Below, piece after piece: positions 1 to 12,993 of a stretch of DNA of 64,000 nt. Location: contig MCFH01000086.1 of the NCBI GenBank assembly GCA_002104945.1, positions 62,001 to 126,000 on the forward strand, written 5' to 3'. Position 1 is the first letter of the stretch. The number at the start of each line of letters is the position of its first letter. Position numbers and translations under genes: made by a program. The notes under the pieces are model-generated. The model was not told the origin of the DNA and made no database searches. It saw nothing but the letters and a program-made list of their open reading frames with translations. The DNA is from Piromyces finnis (taxonomy: Eukaryota; Neocallimastigomycota; Neocallimastigomycetes; Neocallimastigales; Neocallimastigaceae).

Positions 1-190
1 ATGTATTATAATTTTAATTAAATTAATAATAAAGTTTAAAATATTTGATGCCGTTCAAAAAAAAAAAAACAAACAAAAAAAAAAAAAAAAAAAAAATTTT
101 AGTTTTATTATCTTTTATTAATTTTGATGATAAATAATGAATAAAAATTTAATTTTAAATATAGTAAATAGTAACAAAGTAAATTATTTT

Positions 191-231
<41 letters not shown>

Positions 232-405
232 TATATATATATATTATATACTATTATTTAATCATTTATTTATTAAGTAATTATATATATATACATATTT
301 TAAAAGCTTTTACGTAAATTTTTGAAATAATATATTAAAATCTTTACTAAACGTATATAATTTATAATAAATTTTTAAAGCTAAAAAAAAAAAAAATCTT
401 TTTGT
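1..405. other. Intergenic, 3' flank of MED20
   Basis: No gene is visible. The stretch holds an A-rich tract (about 57-96) and an uninterrupted run of about 35 T (194-228), followed by a short TA repeat. Confidence 0.7.
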
Positions 406-2493
406 TTATAATATCTTTTCACTACGTAAAAGATTAATATATTGATAAGCAGTATGTCTTGATGTAAAAATAAAATTATAATTTGCCCGTTCTTTTACTT
501 CTTTTATTTCTTTTCCTTCTTTGATATCTATGGTATTTATTTTATTAGTCTTTAAAGTTGGAACAAATGTTGAATTAATTGAAATATTATTGTTAGGTGA
601 TGTTAATTTAATAGACGATGCTGAATTTGCATAGGATGAAGTTATTGGTGATTGAATAAGACTGGATATTTGGGATGATGAAAGATGCTTATGAAATGGT
701 TCTTTCTTTTTAATTGTACTTAGTAATTCATTTTGTTTTGCTTTTGAAAAGACATTGGGTATTGATTTATTTGTAACAGCTAAAACATTTGAATTATTGA
801 GAATGACAGGTAAAGGATTTAAAGTTTTTGCTGTTGCTGAAAGAGTGCTAGCATTTAAGAGGTTTGTTTGGACAGTTGAATTAAATAAAAACTGGGTTGT
901 TGAAACATCAGTTGTTGGTGAGTTGGTATTTAATGAAGTAATATTATTTAAACCTTCTACATTAGGTTGCTGATTCATGTCATAGTTTGTGTGATCAGTG
1001 GCTTTAAAGGAATTAGCAGCAGCATTTAATGCTAAAGAATTTAGACCTGCCAATGCTGTTAATGTATTTTGGGGAACAAATGAAGCAACAGTAGGTATTC
1101 TTACAATAGGTGGTATTGTATTAGGGACAACAACAGTAGGTATAGGTGCTGTTACAGTTACAGTTGATTTTGATGTTGTATTTAGTGAGGTGGTCGTTGG
1201 CGTTGATATTTTTGCTGTTGCTGATGCAGTTGCTATTATATTAGAACTATCTAGTGAATTAGTATTGTGCGATGAAGGTGTGTTTGTTCCTGTTGCTAAA
1301 GATGATAATACAGAATTGTTTATATTTGATGATGACGCAGTTAAGGAAGTATAACTATTTGTTGAAGAAATCGGTGCATCCAATACCATACTTGATTCCG
1401 TAGTTGAAACGTATTTATTAGTCTCATTTATTATATCTGAAATAGTAGTACTTCCTAAACTTCCTGGTGTACCTATAGCTGAATTTTGATTAAGTGAGGT
1501 ATTTGAATTTATGGTAGAATTTAATACTTCATTTGAAGGTGAATTATTAGTATTATTTATTGAATCTGCTGGATTATCTATTTCTATTTTATCATTTGGT
1601 TTAATATCTTTATTTGCTGTATTTTTATCCTTTTGTTCTTTAGTTTGACTTAAGCCTACTATAGTGTAATCATAACCATTATCAGGACGTTTTAACTCTA
1701 ACTTATAATTTTTATATAATTCTTTTGGAATTAAATAATCAATAAATTCTATTAATAAATCTGATGACTTTGTAACTGATGTACTTTTAGTATGTTCAAC
1801 CTTTTTTTTTTTTTTTTAAAAAAAAAAACATTACAATTATTATATTATATTTAAAATAGTTATAAAAAAACAATTGATTTGAATATATATATATAGTTTT
1901 TTTTTTTTAAAAAAAAAGGGTGAATTAAGTTATTACTTATATTAAATTTTCTCATTTTATTTAATTATTATTAAAGTTATAAATAACTTACTTCTACTAC
2001 CAATCCTTTTGAATGTGAACCAACATTTAAATTTCCATAACGAACATTATAATCCCCTATTTCATAGTTGTATCCCTATTATATATATTAATAATAATTA
2101 ATAATAAAAAAAAGTATTAAAAATTTAGATAAATTTATTAATATCATTACTTTTAAAACTATTAAATTTTTATTTGATTAGTTCTAAAATTAATTTACTA
2201 ACATCAATTTTTGCAGTTTGACGAATTGTCCATATATTTTTTATTTTTGTAACAAGCTCAATTAATGCATTATCAGTTTCCATTACAATTTTTTCGTCTA
2301 TAATTGTATAAACGTGACTAGGCTTTGAAGAAAAAGATAATAAATACATTGATTCTCCTCTTCCTGAATTCTTAATTAATTCCAATGGAATTCTTGGAAA
2401 TGTTACTGATTTATATAACTTACATACAACATTCCATGGATCTAATTTTTTACCACCAAATAGATTTTTTATTCTTCTTTCCATAGTAGACAT
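406..2493 (-). CDS. MED20: Mediator complex subunit 20 (MED20) with a long Ser/Thr/Asn-rich insertion
   Basis: Three exons join in frame: 2203-2493, 1992-2075 and 406-1800, giving 589 residues. MED20 is a head-module subunit of Mediator, linking transcription activators to RNA polymerase II in the nucleus. The match rests on the N-terminal fold (DPWNVV near residue 18), the block GYNYEIGDYNVRYGN (about 98-112), SHSKGLVVEVEHTKS, and the C-terminal FTSRHTAYQYINLLR. The first donor is GTTAGT at 2202; joining there gives AKID-GYNYE, as the family predicts. The usual length is about 200-230 residues; the excess is a Ser/Thr/Asn/Pro/Ala-rich, probably disordered segment between residues ~200 and ~560. 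The reading frame stays open upstream of the chosen Met (FYIKEPSIV before MSTMERR), so a short upstream first exon is likely and the true start may lie beyond 2493. Confidence 0.8.
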
Positions 2494-3730
2494 AATATTA
2501 CTTACTATTGAAGGTTCTTTAATATAAAATATACTATTTATATTGTTTAATTATATTTTTATTTAATAAAAAGAAATATAATTTATAATTTTGATTTATA
2601 TAATTACAATAATTTGAAATTTATTAATGTTAATATTATTGTTTTTTTTGTTTTTTTTATTTTTTTTTTTTTTTTTAGTTAATAATAATGTTAGTAATTT
2701 AATATTTAAAGATAATCGTGTTTTATTTTTGTTTTTTTAATTTATGAATAACAATTTATTTTTACATTATAAGAAACATCAAATATATTGAAAAGTATTG
2801 ATATAGATATGTTGAAAAATTGAAAAATTCATTATTGATTGTTTTATTGGAAGTTATTAATTATAATTTTGAATATATAAAATTAGTAATTAAATATTTT
2901 ACAATAATGATAAAGATTAGTAATTCATTAAAGTATAAATATGGAATATAAGGATACAATACCATGTAACACCCATTATGTTTTATTTAATCTTATTTTT
3001 AATAGATATTTTAATTTAATTTAAATTATTTATTATTTATTTATTAAAATGAGATAACCATTTACTTCATAGTAATTAAAACTATATATTTAGTTTTATA
3101 TTATTAATATAATGTGTTTTTATCATAAAATGAATTTAATATTAATATCTTTTTATAAAAAAAAAAAAAAAAAAAAACTTTTTATAAAAAATTTTTATAT
3201 ATTTTAAGTATATTTTAATTTAAATATTTATATTATAATTATAATATTATAATATATTTTTCTTTTCTTTTTTTTAATAAAAATTTATAAAAAATAAAAC
3301 TTTGCTTTATATTTATTTTAAAGTCTAAATATTTTATTAATATTTTAAATTATATATATATATTTACATAAATTCTATTAACTTTATTATGTAGAATAAT
3401 ATTAAAAAAAATAAGTTTTAAAAATTATATCGAAAGACTTTTTTTAAAAAGTATTTTTATTAAAAAATTTCCAATATTTATTGAAGATAAAATAATAACA
3501 GTTAATTTTATAATTTGTGATATAAGTAAATTTTTAAATAATCTTATATTGTTTCATATTTATTTTATAAAAAGTACTTTTTAATATTTTCAATATAAAG
3601 ATTTTGAAGCATTGTAATATTTTCATTTGCAAAAATTACATACATATATAGTACTTTTTATTTTATTTATTTTTTTTTTAAAAAAAAAATTGAGCAAGTT
3701 TTGATTTTAATATAAAACAAGTTTTTTTTT
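2494..3730. other. Intergenic, divergent promoters of MED20 and the RasGEF gene
   Basis: No coding signal was recognised apart from a possible tiny upstream exon of MED20. The stretch contains A and T tracts, including an A run near 3160-3177 and a T-then-A fold-back near 3671-3690 just upstream of the RasGEF start. Confidence 0.6.
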
Positions 3731-6700
3731 ATGGACCTTTTAAAATCAAGTATATTATAATATAAATGTAATATTGTCGATTATAAAATGAAATTAATTT
3801 TTATATATAAAAATAAATAATTTAATTTATTATCAGTATTAAAGAATGATACAGAAACATTCAAAAAATTAGTTGTAGAAAATCCAGATGATATAAATTT
3901 TATAACTCCAGAAGAAGGTAGAAGTCTTCTTCATTTTGCTGCTTCAATTGGAAATATTGAATGCATGAAAATTCTTGTTCTACAAGTAATTGTTAAATAT
4001 AATTTATCTATAAAAGATAATTTTAGTAAATATATAAAGTATATCAATTCTTCACTAATTTGCTTAGTATATAATTAAAAATTTTTTTTGGAATATATAA
4101 TTATTTTTTGTATAATGAAAATAAAATAATAAAGAATAATATAAAGATAAACATACTGGATCCCGATGGAAATACTCCATTACATATGGCATGTGGATGC
4201 TCTGAATATCGTGCTGTAGAATTATTATTGAATGCAGATGCTAATCCTTTTATAAGGAATTATTCCGGATATAGACCAATTGATTATTCTAAAACACAAG
4301 AAATAACCAATTTATTAATTGGTAAAAATGTCAATACATAATTTTTTTTTATAGTATATTTAATAATAGAAATTTTTAATTTGATATTCATTAATTTTTA
4401 CAGAGAAAATGAAATTAAGAGCAATTCAACAACAAGGAAATGTTAGTATATATATGATATATAAGTGCTATCTCAATTTCAAAAAGGGTTAAAAAATATA
4501 AATGAATATATATAATATTAAATATTAAAATTATAGAAATCATATGCGGACATTTATAACGAACTTCCAGATAATGTTCAATTTTTAAAATATTATATTA
4601 TGGATCTTATTTTGATGAATGAAACATTCCAAGAAAGATGCAAAGTATATTTTATATTTATATATGTAGAAAAAGGAATTCGAATAAAATATTAATTTAT
4701 GTGGAATTATTATTTGTTTATTATATATTCCTTATTTTTTTTATATAGGAATCAATATATCAACTTATTGAAGAAAAACAAATTGCTCTCCATAAAAACA
4801 ACTTATTAGAAGTAATTTAAACATTATATAACATAACATATTAATATTTATTAATTATTATTAATAACTAATATCTATTTTTTTAATAATTAGAGTGCAG
4901 CTGGTATAAATGATAAAGCAGGTGGTGAAAGCTTTTTAGATCAAATCCAGTATTTACAAGATGAAAACGAGCAAGCCGTAGCAACAATTTCATATTTAAA
5001 AGTAATTCATTTACTAATATAATTATTAAAAAATATAAACAATCATCATCATTATAATAATGTGGAAAATAGTAAATCTTCATTTTACATAATTTAATAT
5101 TCAAAATATAATTCTATATATTATAAAGATGAGAATTCAAGTGTTAGAATCAACAGCTATTCAACAAGAAGAGTATTCAAGAAAGAATTTAGCTAACCTT
5201 ACAAAACAACATACAGAGCAACTTCAAGTAATTTTAAAAAGAAATGAAGAAACAGAAAAAGCATTTTTAGTATGTAAATCGATCATTTATATATGATAGG
5301 ATAATAGGATAATAGGATATTAAAATTTTAATATCATTTTAATTGCAATAATTAATAAATAAAATTTATAAATATATAGGCGTATCAAAAATCACATTCA
5401 GATGAATTGGCAGAACTGAATCGTTTGCGTTCTGAAGTAGTAACTCTAAAATCAAAAAATAAATTTAGTGATGAATCATCCGAAGAAGAGGTATTAATTT
5501 ACTATTTGGTCATTTAAAATATATGTATATTCATAAAATATATAATAATGTTAAAATAATTTATTATTTGTATGCGTTATAAGCAACTTCAAAATACTAT
5601 TGAGGATCTACAGAAGCGATTAACAGAAATCTCTGCAGAAAAATTGGCGTTGGAAGAAAGAGTTAAGGTAAATAAATGAATATATATTATTAGATAAATA
5701 AAGAGATTCAAGCTGTAAAATCGTATTTATAAAAATGTAAACAAAATAAAATAAAACAGTTAGCTGAAAAACTTAAGTCCATGGCGGAAGATGAAAATGA
5801 GCAATTAAGAGAAGATATTCAAAAAATACAAAGTTCAATGAAAACTGAGGTAATAAATTATATTTATTTATCATTTATTTAAATACTATTTATATTAAAT
5901 ATACTTTATGAAATATATATAATAACAGATGATAAATAAAATAAGTAGTGAAAGGGCAGCAAAAGATGAACAGGATGAAGATAGTGGTACTGTAATTTTT
6001 GTTCAGGATGAAAGTGGTAATAAACAAATTAAAGCTGCCACACCAAAGAAATTAGTAGAACGTTTAACAGATTACTCATCTTATGGTATTTAATATTTTA
6101 CAATAATAAATTATATATTTCTAAGTTGTTTTTTAATTATTGTTATAATTATTTATTAAAAATTAATATTTTTATCAATAGATAATCAATTCTTGCAAGC
6201 ATTCATGCTTACTTTCCGTTGTTTTATGACGACTAATGAGCTATTAGAATTAATAACAAATCAGTACATTAAAAAGGTTAAAGAAGTAAATAATAATAAT
6301 CAAAGTCCATTATATTTTAGGTAAGATAATATAATTCTTTATTTTTTTTCGATATTTTTTTTTAAAAAATTATGAATATCAAAATTATAAAATAAGCAAT
6401 AAATTTACTAATTAAAATATATATAGAATTGTAAATACAATGAAATTTTGGATTGATAATTATTGGGATGATTTTGAAAATTCGAATGAATTATATGATG
6501 AATTAGTTTCATTTATTGAAAATTTTGATGATGTTTCAAAAGTTACATTGAAAGCAATTATTAAAAGAAAAGTATAAAAATAATTAATCAAAATAAATTT
6601 TATATATTTATATATATATTTTAATAATAATAAATGATGATTATTTATTAACAAAATTCATATAATGGTATAATTTCATATTTTTATTTTCAAAAAGCAT

Positions 6701-8108
6701 ATTATTGAAAAGGTTATGCCTCCAGAAGGCTTAAATATTAATACTAACATCAAACAAATTGTAAAAGTAAATCCTCCAAAGATTATATTACCAAAAGATA
6801 TACCTAATAAAAAGACAGCAGAATTAAAAACATCTTCAACTACATCAGCAGGTTCTGTTGGAACAAATGATGGTAAGATTAACTCAGGTTCTAGCTCTGG
6901 TAAAGAAACTAACACAACATTTTATAATTATACTGATGAAGAACTTTCTAATGAGCCAAATACATCAGCATCTACTAATTCTACTAATACTAGCCAAAGT
7001 GCATGTACTCCTAGTGGAATATTGAAAACTGGTGATACAAGCAAAACTAATTATAGAGTTGATCCAACTCCATGGAGAGATACTGGACCTGAAGATTTAC
7101 AGCATAATATTGATAATGATAATGACAATAATACTAATGACAATAATAATAGCAACAACAACAACAATAATAATGTACCAAATATAACACAACCTATTGT
7201 TAGTCATTTAAGCTTACTCGATTTTGATCCCGTTGAAATAGCTAATCAATTAACATATATTGAGTTCGATTTATTTAAAGTTATTAAAGTAAGATAACAC
7301 AACACTATTATATAGTAGGTACATTCTAAATGTAGGCATCTAATTTATATTAAAATTTTTAATTAATAAATAAAAATAATAGAAAGAGGAATTTTTAGAT
7401 TTGGCATGGATGAAAGACAATAAAGAAGAATTGGCCCCAAATCTCTGTAAGATAGCGAAATGGTCAAATCATGTAAGTTAAAAAATAATTTACTTTTTTA
7501 ATCTATAATATTAAATTTTATATTTTAAATATATATATAATAAAAGGTTGTTCATTGGCTTGTATCTGAAATTGTTTTGCAAGAGAATTTAAAATTAAGA
7601 GTTTCAGTTTTAGAAAGAATATTATTATTTACTCAGGTTTATATAATAATTTTGTTATTAATTCACATAATAATAATATTAGTAAAAAAAAAAACATGTA
7701 ATAAATTTTTTATTTTATTATTTATTTATTTTTTGTTTTCATAAATACAGAGTTTATTAAATCTAAATAATTTTAATGGTGTAAAAGAAGTATCTGCAGC
7801 ACTTCAATCTTCTTCAATTTATCGTTTGAAGAAAACAAAAAAGGCAAGTTAAATGCAATTTGAATACTGTTGTTTTTAATTTAAATAAATACAAAATATA
7901 AATTTTTATATTTATTATAAAAATTATTTCAATATGATAATATAGGCCATGGCTAGCAAATTTTTAAAGCTCTATGATAGTATATTAAAGTTAGTAAGTA
8001 ATGAATTAAACTTTAAAAATCTACGTACAAAAATTCATTCAGCAGATCCTCCATTAATTCCATTCCCAGGAATTTATCAAAGTGATTTGGTACGATATTA
8101 TTAAAATG

Positions 8109-8140
<32 letters not shown>

Positions 8141-8388
8141 TTATTTAAATTTATTAATACTTATTAATTAAAAAAAAAAAAAAAAACATTTCTCATTAAT
8201 ATATTAGGTTTTTTTAGATTCATGGGGAAAAAATATTATTGATGGGGGTTTAATTAATTTTATTAAATATCAAAAAATGGCCAGTTATATTCTTGAGTTT
8301 AATGTATTTTCATTTTTCATTTTTCATTTTTATTAATTATTTATTAATGATACTAACTCAACTATAAATATAAATATATATAATATTT

Positions 8389-8425
<37 letters not shown>

Positions 8426-8555
8426 GACTTATCAAAGGAAATCCTACAATATAAAACCATTACCCGAAATTCAAAATTATATAAAAAGGTATGAGCCACT
8501 ATCGGATGATGAAGCTTATAAATATTCTCAAAAATGTGAAGTTAAAAAAATATAA
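3731..8555 (+). CDS. Ankyrin-repeat / coiled-coil / RasGEF protein
   Basis: Twenty-one exons join in frame to 919 residues: 3731-3749, 3837-3985, 4147-4321, 4404-4441, 4537-4644, 4749-4811, 4894-5001, 5129-5269, 5380-5490, 5584-5667, 5760-5849, 5929-6085, 6182-6320, 6427-6571, 6698-7288, 7383-7472, 7547-7636, 7751-7843, 7946-8089, 8208-8303, 8427-8555. Domains in order: two to three ankyrin repeats (about 7-115; GRSLLHFAASIGN, DGNTPLHMACG), a long coiled coil (about 130-365), the RasGEF N-terminal module (KAATPKKLVERLTD, then FMLTFRCFMTT), an Asn/Ser-rich insert, and the CDC25-type catalytic domain (VVHWLVSEIVLQ, NNFNGVKEVSAALQSSSIYRLKKT, PFPGIYQSDLVFLDSWG). By family it should exchange GDP for GTP on a Ras-type GTPase. 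The start is a 19-nt exon that completes the first helix (MDLLKSILKN). The intron after 7843 begins GC rather than GT. Orthology to a named GEF is not clear. Confidence 0.88.
8384..8426 (+). repeat. T23-A17 fold-back abutting a 3' splice site
   Basis: About 23 T (8386-8408) are followed directly by 17 A (8409-8425) and the G of the acceptor of the last RasGEF intron. The RNA could fold into a U/A hairpin with almost no loop right at the splice site. Confidence 0.8.
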
Positions 8556-9269
8556 TCATATATATAACTATGAAAATGAATTATCATTTAATCATACAAA
8601 TACATACAATTCATGAATAATTTTTCATTTTTAGAATACATAAATAAATAGTTATTATTTATGTAATATTATTTTTCTAACAAAAGAATATATTAATAAA
8701 TAACTTAAAAGCTTAAAAAAATATTAGAAAAGATTTTTTTTCTTTTCATGATATATTATAAATGTCTCATTAAAGATAATAAATTTAGGTGAAGAATAAA
8801 TAATTTTTAATTTATTTTATCCTATTAATAATTATTGTTTATTTATATTTGAAAATATGAAAACGATTTTAACTGATATTATTAAAAGAAATATTTGAAA
8901 TAACTACTTTTATAAATGCTATTTCATTTAAATAAAAGTAAAAATAAAAAAAAAAAAAAAAAAAAAAAATAGGTAATGATTTTACTTTATGTAATTATAA
9001 TTAAAATAATATACTAAGTTATATTAAATTTAAAAAAAGAGGAAAGATAATAATAAAATGAAATTAACAATATTTAAATTTTGAAATTATTATTGTTGTT
9101 GTTTTCTATTTTTTTATGCTTTTTTTTTTTTTTTGTTTGTTTGCTTATTTGCTTGTTTTATTTTATTATTTATTTTTTCAAAAGGTATTATTAATTATTG
9201 AGTTTTGGATTGTTAAAGTAATGATAATCATATTAGGTTTTATAGTTTACTTTTGAATGGTCCATATAT
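8556..9269. other. Intergenic, convergent 3' ends of RasGEF and HMG-CoA reductase genes
   Basis: No coding signal. It holds A and T tracts only (for example about 8948-8969 and 9119-9134) and presumably both 3' UTRs. Confidence 0.6.
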
Positions 9270-12200
9270 TTAATTTGTATTTAAGTTATTTAATAAATTT
9301 TTAACATTATAATACTTTTGGTACTCTTCAATAGTATTTTCGAGAACGTCCTTTGAGAATAAAAGACAAGATTCAGTATTAAATAATTGCGATTTTATCT
9401 CAGAATGATCAGTTTCTAATAAATACTGTTTAATTTCATCATTATAACGTTGATAGTATGATTCATTATCTACAGATTCAACTATATTAGAAATGGATGG
9501 TGTACTAACAGATATTGAATCATCTGTATCTTCATCATCTTCAAAATGGAACATATTTTGTTTTGGATTTGTTTTTTCACGCATTTCTTTCCAGATAATA
9601 AATGAATTTGTTATACCATTACCAATACTACCATCATGACTAACCTTTTTATTATAATTTTGAATAAGCATAAGATCACGTCCTAAGCGACCAAGATCAT
9701 GATCTTTAGCTAATTCCCATTCTAAGTAACTACCTAATGTTAATAAGAATTTAATTCTACGAGAGTTAATAAGAGTAGGATCAAAGGATATAGCATTACA
9801 AAGTAATATCATTGTAACCTGGAATCTTTTTGAATATATTGGAACGAAACGGTTAAAAGAATTAAGATATGGTTGTTCTTGAACTTTAGAATTGCCATTA
9901 ATTATAATTGGTGGGCGAACTTCGCTTGGTTTATATGGTGGAATTGGTGAAGATACAATTGAACTAATAACTTTTCTTTGTTCTTCAAGAAGTGATGAAG
10001 AAAGAGATGAATGACCAACCCATTGAACTACTCGTAATTCAAAAACTTGCCATAAAGCTAATAATAATGGAAAACCAACTTGGATTAAAGTTGGATCACT
10101 TAAATTTTTAACATCATCAGCAATATCTAATATATTCTTTCGGAAAATTCCAGTATCTGGGACAGACCAAGATAGACCACTACTGCTTGGAACAGAATGA
10201 GCAGAAATTGGACCTGGCAAATGAATATTTTGATTTTGAAGATGTTGATTTGCAAAAATTTGAATACTTAAAAGATATTTTTCAATTGATGGTGGTTGTT
10301 GATTTTTGGTTTTTACAGATGATGTAGAAGTTGACTTTGGTCTTTTTGAGTGTCTAAATATTCTTTCAATGAAACGAACAGTTTGTTTTGGATAATATGT
10401 CATTAATCTAGTAGTAATTATATTAATAAGCATAGATAATAATTTTAATTTTTTAGCTAAAACAAGATTAGCACGACCTTGAGAAGCTGTATTAAACTGA
10501 AATTTATCTAAAACATTAAGCATTGATGTTATCCAAGTATAATCCTTATTGCCAAATAAAAGTTGGGAAACTGGATCATCATTTGATCCAGTTGGATATT
10601 CAATATTTGTTGGCTGGTCAGTTAAGGTTTGGAAAGCAATATTTAAGGTGATACGATTATTTTTATCTTCACCTTCTGGAATGTATTCTTCGAAATAAAA
10701 CATACTTGGTGGTTTTGATGATTGTGGATCAGTACCATCTAAATGTTTTCTTAAGGTACTATGTAATTCATGTGCTAACAAATATTCTTTAGCTGCATTT
10801 AAGTTAATTCTATTACAAGCAACCATATAATCAGTTACTTCAGCAATTGCATGTGATGGAGCACCAGCTGCAATTGCAATATTTCGAGCATGAAGAGACA
10901 TATGACCTCTTTGAATACCTTCTGTTGTTAAAGCTCTTACTGCGGCAAAATTTTGAGCAAGACCAACACAAGCGAAAATCTTTAATAATATTATTAAATT
11001 AGTTAATATTTAAACTTTTTTTAGTTTAATTAAAAAAAAGAATAAACTTACAGCTGATAAAGCTTTAGAATCTGGATTACCCATAAGACCTAAAGTATAG
11101 TGATAAACAGGGTTGGTTTTTAATACACCACCCTTTGTACCAACAGCAATTGGCATTTTAATTTCACCACAGAAGTAACGTTGTTTAACCTTTTCATTAT
11201 TGATTTCTTCTTCAATTTCCTCTATCCAATAACTAGTTAATGATTTATAATGACCCTTTACTGGTTCATTAACAGTCTCACTTGAACCAGAAGCAGCGTA
11301 TGCATGTGCAGCAGCTTCTATAGCTCTCCAATCTTGACCAGTTGCTAAAGCAACGGCATCAATACCATTTAAGATACCTTTATTATGAGTAGTTGCTCTA
11401 TAAACATCATCTTCAGCAAATTCATAAGCCTCAATAATACCTCTTGATACTTGTTCACCTGTAAATTTCTTATATTTCATTTTTTCAACTGGAATCTTAA
11501 ATGAAGCCTAAAATTATTAACATTTTATTAAAATAAAAGATAAAAATTTATTTATTTATTCCTTTACAAATACAAACATTATGTAGCATATAAACTTACA
11601 GTTACAATTCTTTCTGTACATAAATTAGAAACAATTCTTAATCCAATACGACCATTTGTTAAATCTGCAAGGAATGGTGCAACACCTTCTGCAACTGTAC
11701 TAGCGCAATTAGCACCTTTAACAATATAGATTATATTATATTAAAATTTTTAGACTTTTTTTTAAAATAATATTAATAGTAGTAATACTAATGCTTACCC
11801 ATTGCATCGCAAACATCAATATGAAAATGACAAACTAACCATTCACTTGATTGAGAATCAAAAACTACTTGATTTGGTCTTACTTTTCTTTCATTCTTTT
11901 TAATTCTACGAACTACCATATTTACAACACCACCACCTCTAGAGTACATATTTTGACAATATTGATTGGCAAATATGATAATTTCATTTTTCATATCATT
12001 TAACTAGTGATTCAATTATTATTTTAAAAAAAAATAATATATACTATAATTATTAATAACTCATATTTTCATATTGATAAATACTTCTTTTCTATTTTTA
12101 ATAATAATAATATTATTATTATTACCTTCTTTTCATTTTCATCCAATTTATCATCTGGAATATCTAAGATTACTACTTGTGCAAAAGTAATATTTCTTTC

Positions 12201-12993
12201 GGAGGTTTTGGTAAAAAAGGTTTTTCCTTTACCAAATTGAGAAACAGTTTTTGCTGCACCAGAAACTGCAGCTACTACCGATGGTTCTTCGATTGCCATT
12301 GGAACTATTATTGATTTGTTATCAATATTAAAATTTAATGCTACACCAACAGGTAATCCAAGTGTACTAAAATATTCATATATATTAATAATTTAAATAG
12401 AGTATTATTTGATAAATAAAGTTGTAATTAATAATATTTTAAAATAATTAGTACTTAATATTAAATTTTATTCTCAAAAATAATTATACTTTAACATTTT
12501 AAATTAGCAATGAAATATTATTGTATTTAAAAAAAGTATTTTACTTAATTATAGGAAATTTACTAATATTTTAGTAAATTTCCTATAATTACATAAAAAT
12601 GTCTTCAAATATTTAAATTAAATAAAATAAAATATTTAATAACAATAATTACCCTACACAATTTTCAATCATATTATCAGCAATATGTTCATCTAATGAT
12701 GTAATTGGAAATTTTTCTTCATGTACACCCAAACTACTTAAATCTGAAGTTGATTCATTACGATTAATTGAAACATCTGAAGCAGATTCAGTTAAATTAG
12801 ATAATGAACCTAATGAAGGCGAATTAAGGAATGAAGTTTTAGATATAAGTGGTGAAATTGGTGGAAAGAGATTTGGAAATGCTAATTTCAATTGATTTTG
12901 TCTTTCCTTTAATGCTTTTTTGTAAAAACCAGACCAAATGTTTACTTTTTGTTCTGTTTGAGACTTAACTTCTATTGGTACTGTCGTCATCAT
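9270..12993 (-). CDS. Class II 3-hydroxy-3-methylglutaryl-CoA reductase with a ~500-residue C-terminal extension
   Basis: Six exons join in frame: 12653-12993, 12126-12366, 11799-12003, 11600-11715, 11052-11507, 9270-10979, giving 1022 residues. HMG-CoA reductase makes mevalonate, the entry to isoprenoid synthesis. The sequence is the bacterial/archaeal class II type: [105 protein letters not shown] and GHMSLHARN. The four catalytic residues are all present: Glu110, Lys344, Asp360, His479. There is no membrane anchor like that of the usual eukaryotic class I enzyme. The catalytic domain ends near residue 524. Residues 525-1022 form an extension I do not recognise: mainly helical-looking, with a hydrophobic stretch ([19 protein letters not shown]) and an acidic C-terminus. 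Five introns show it is a resident nuclear gene. Bacterial ancestry is inferred from the class. Confidence 0.9.
12546..12591. repeat. Perfect 21-bp hairpin inside intron 1 of the HMG-CoA reductase gene
   Basis: Two 21-nt arms (12546-12566 and 12571-12591) are exact reverse complements separated by the 4-nt loop TATT. The core GGAAATTTAC/GTAAATTTCC contains G and C, so it is not simple AT symmetry. It lies wholly inside the 286-nt first intron (12367-12652). Confidence 0.9.
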
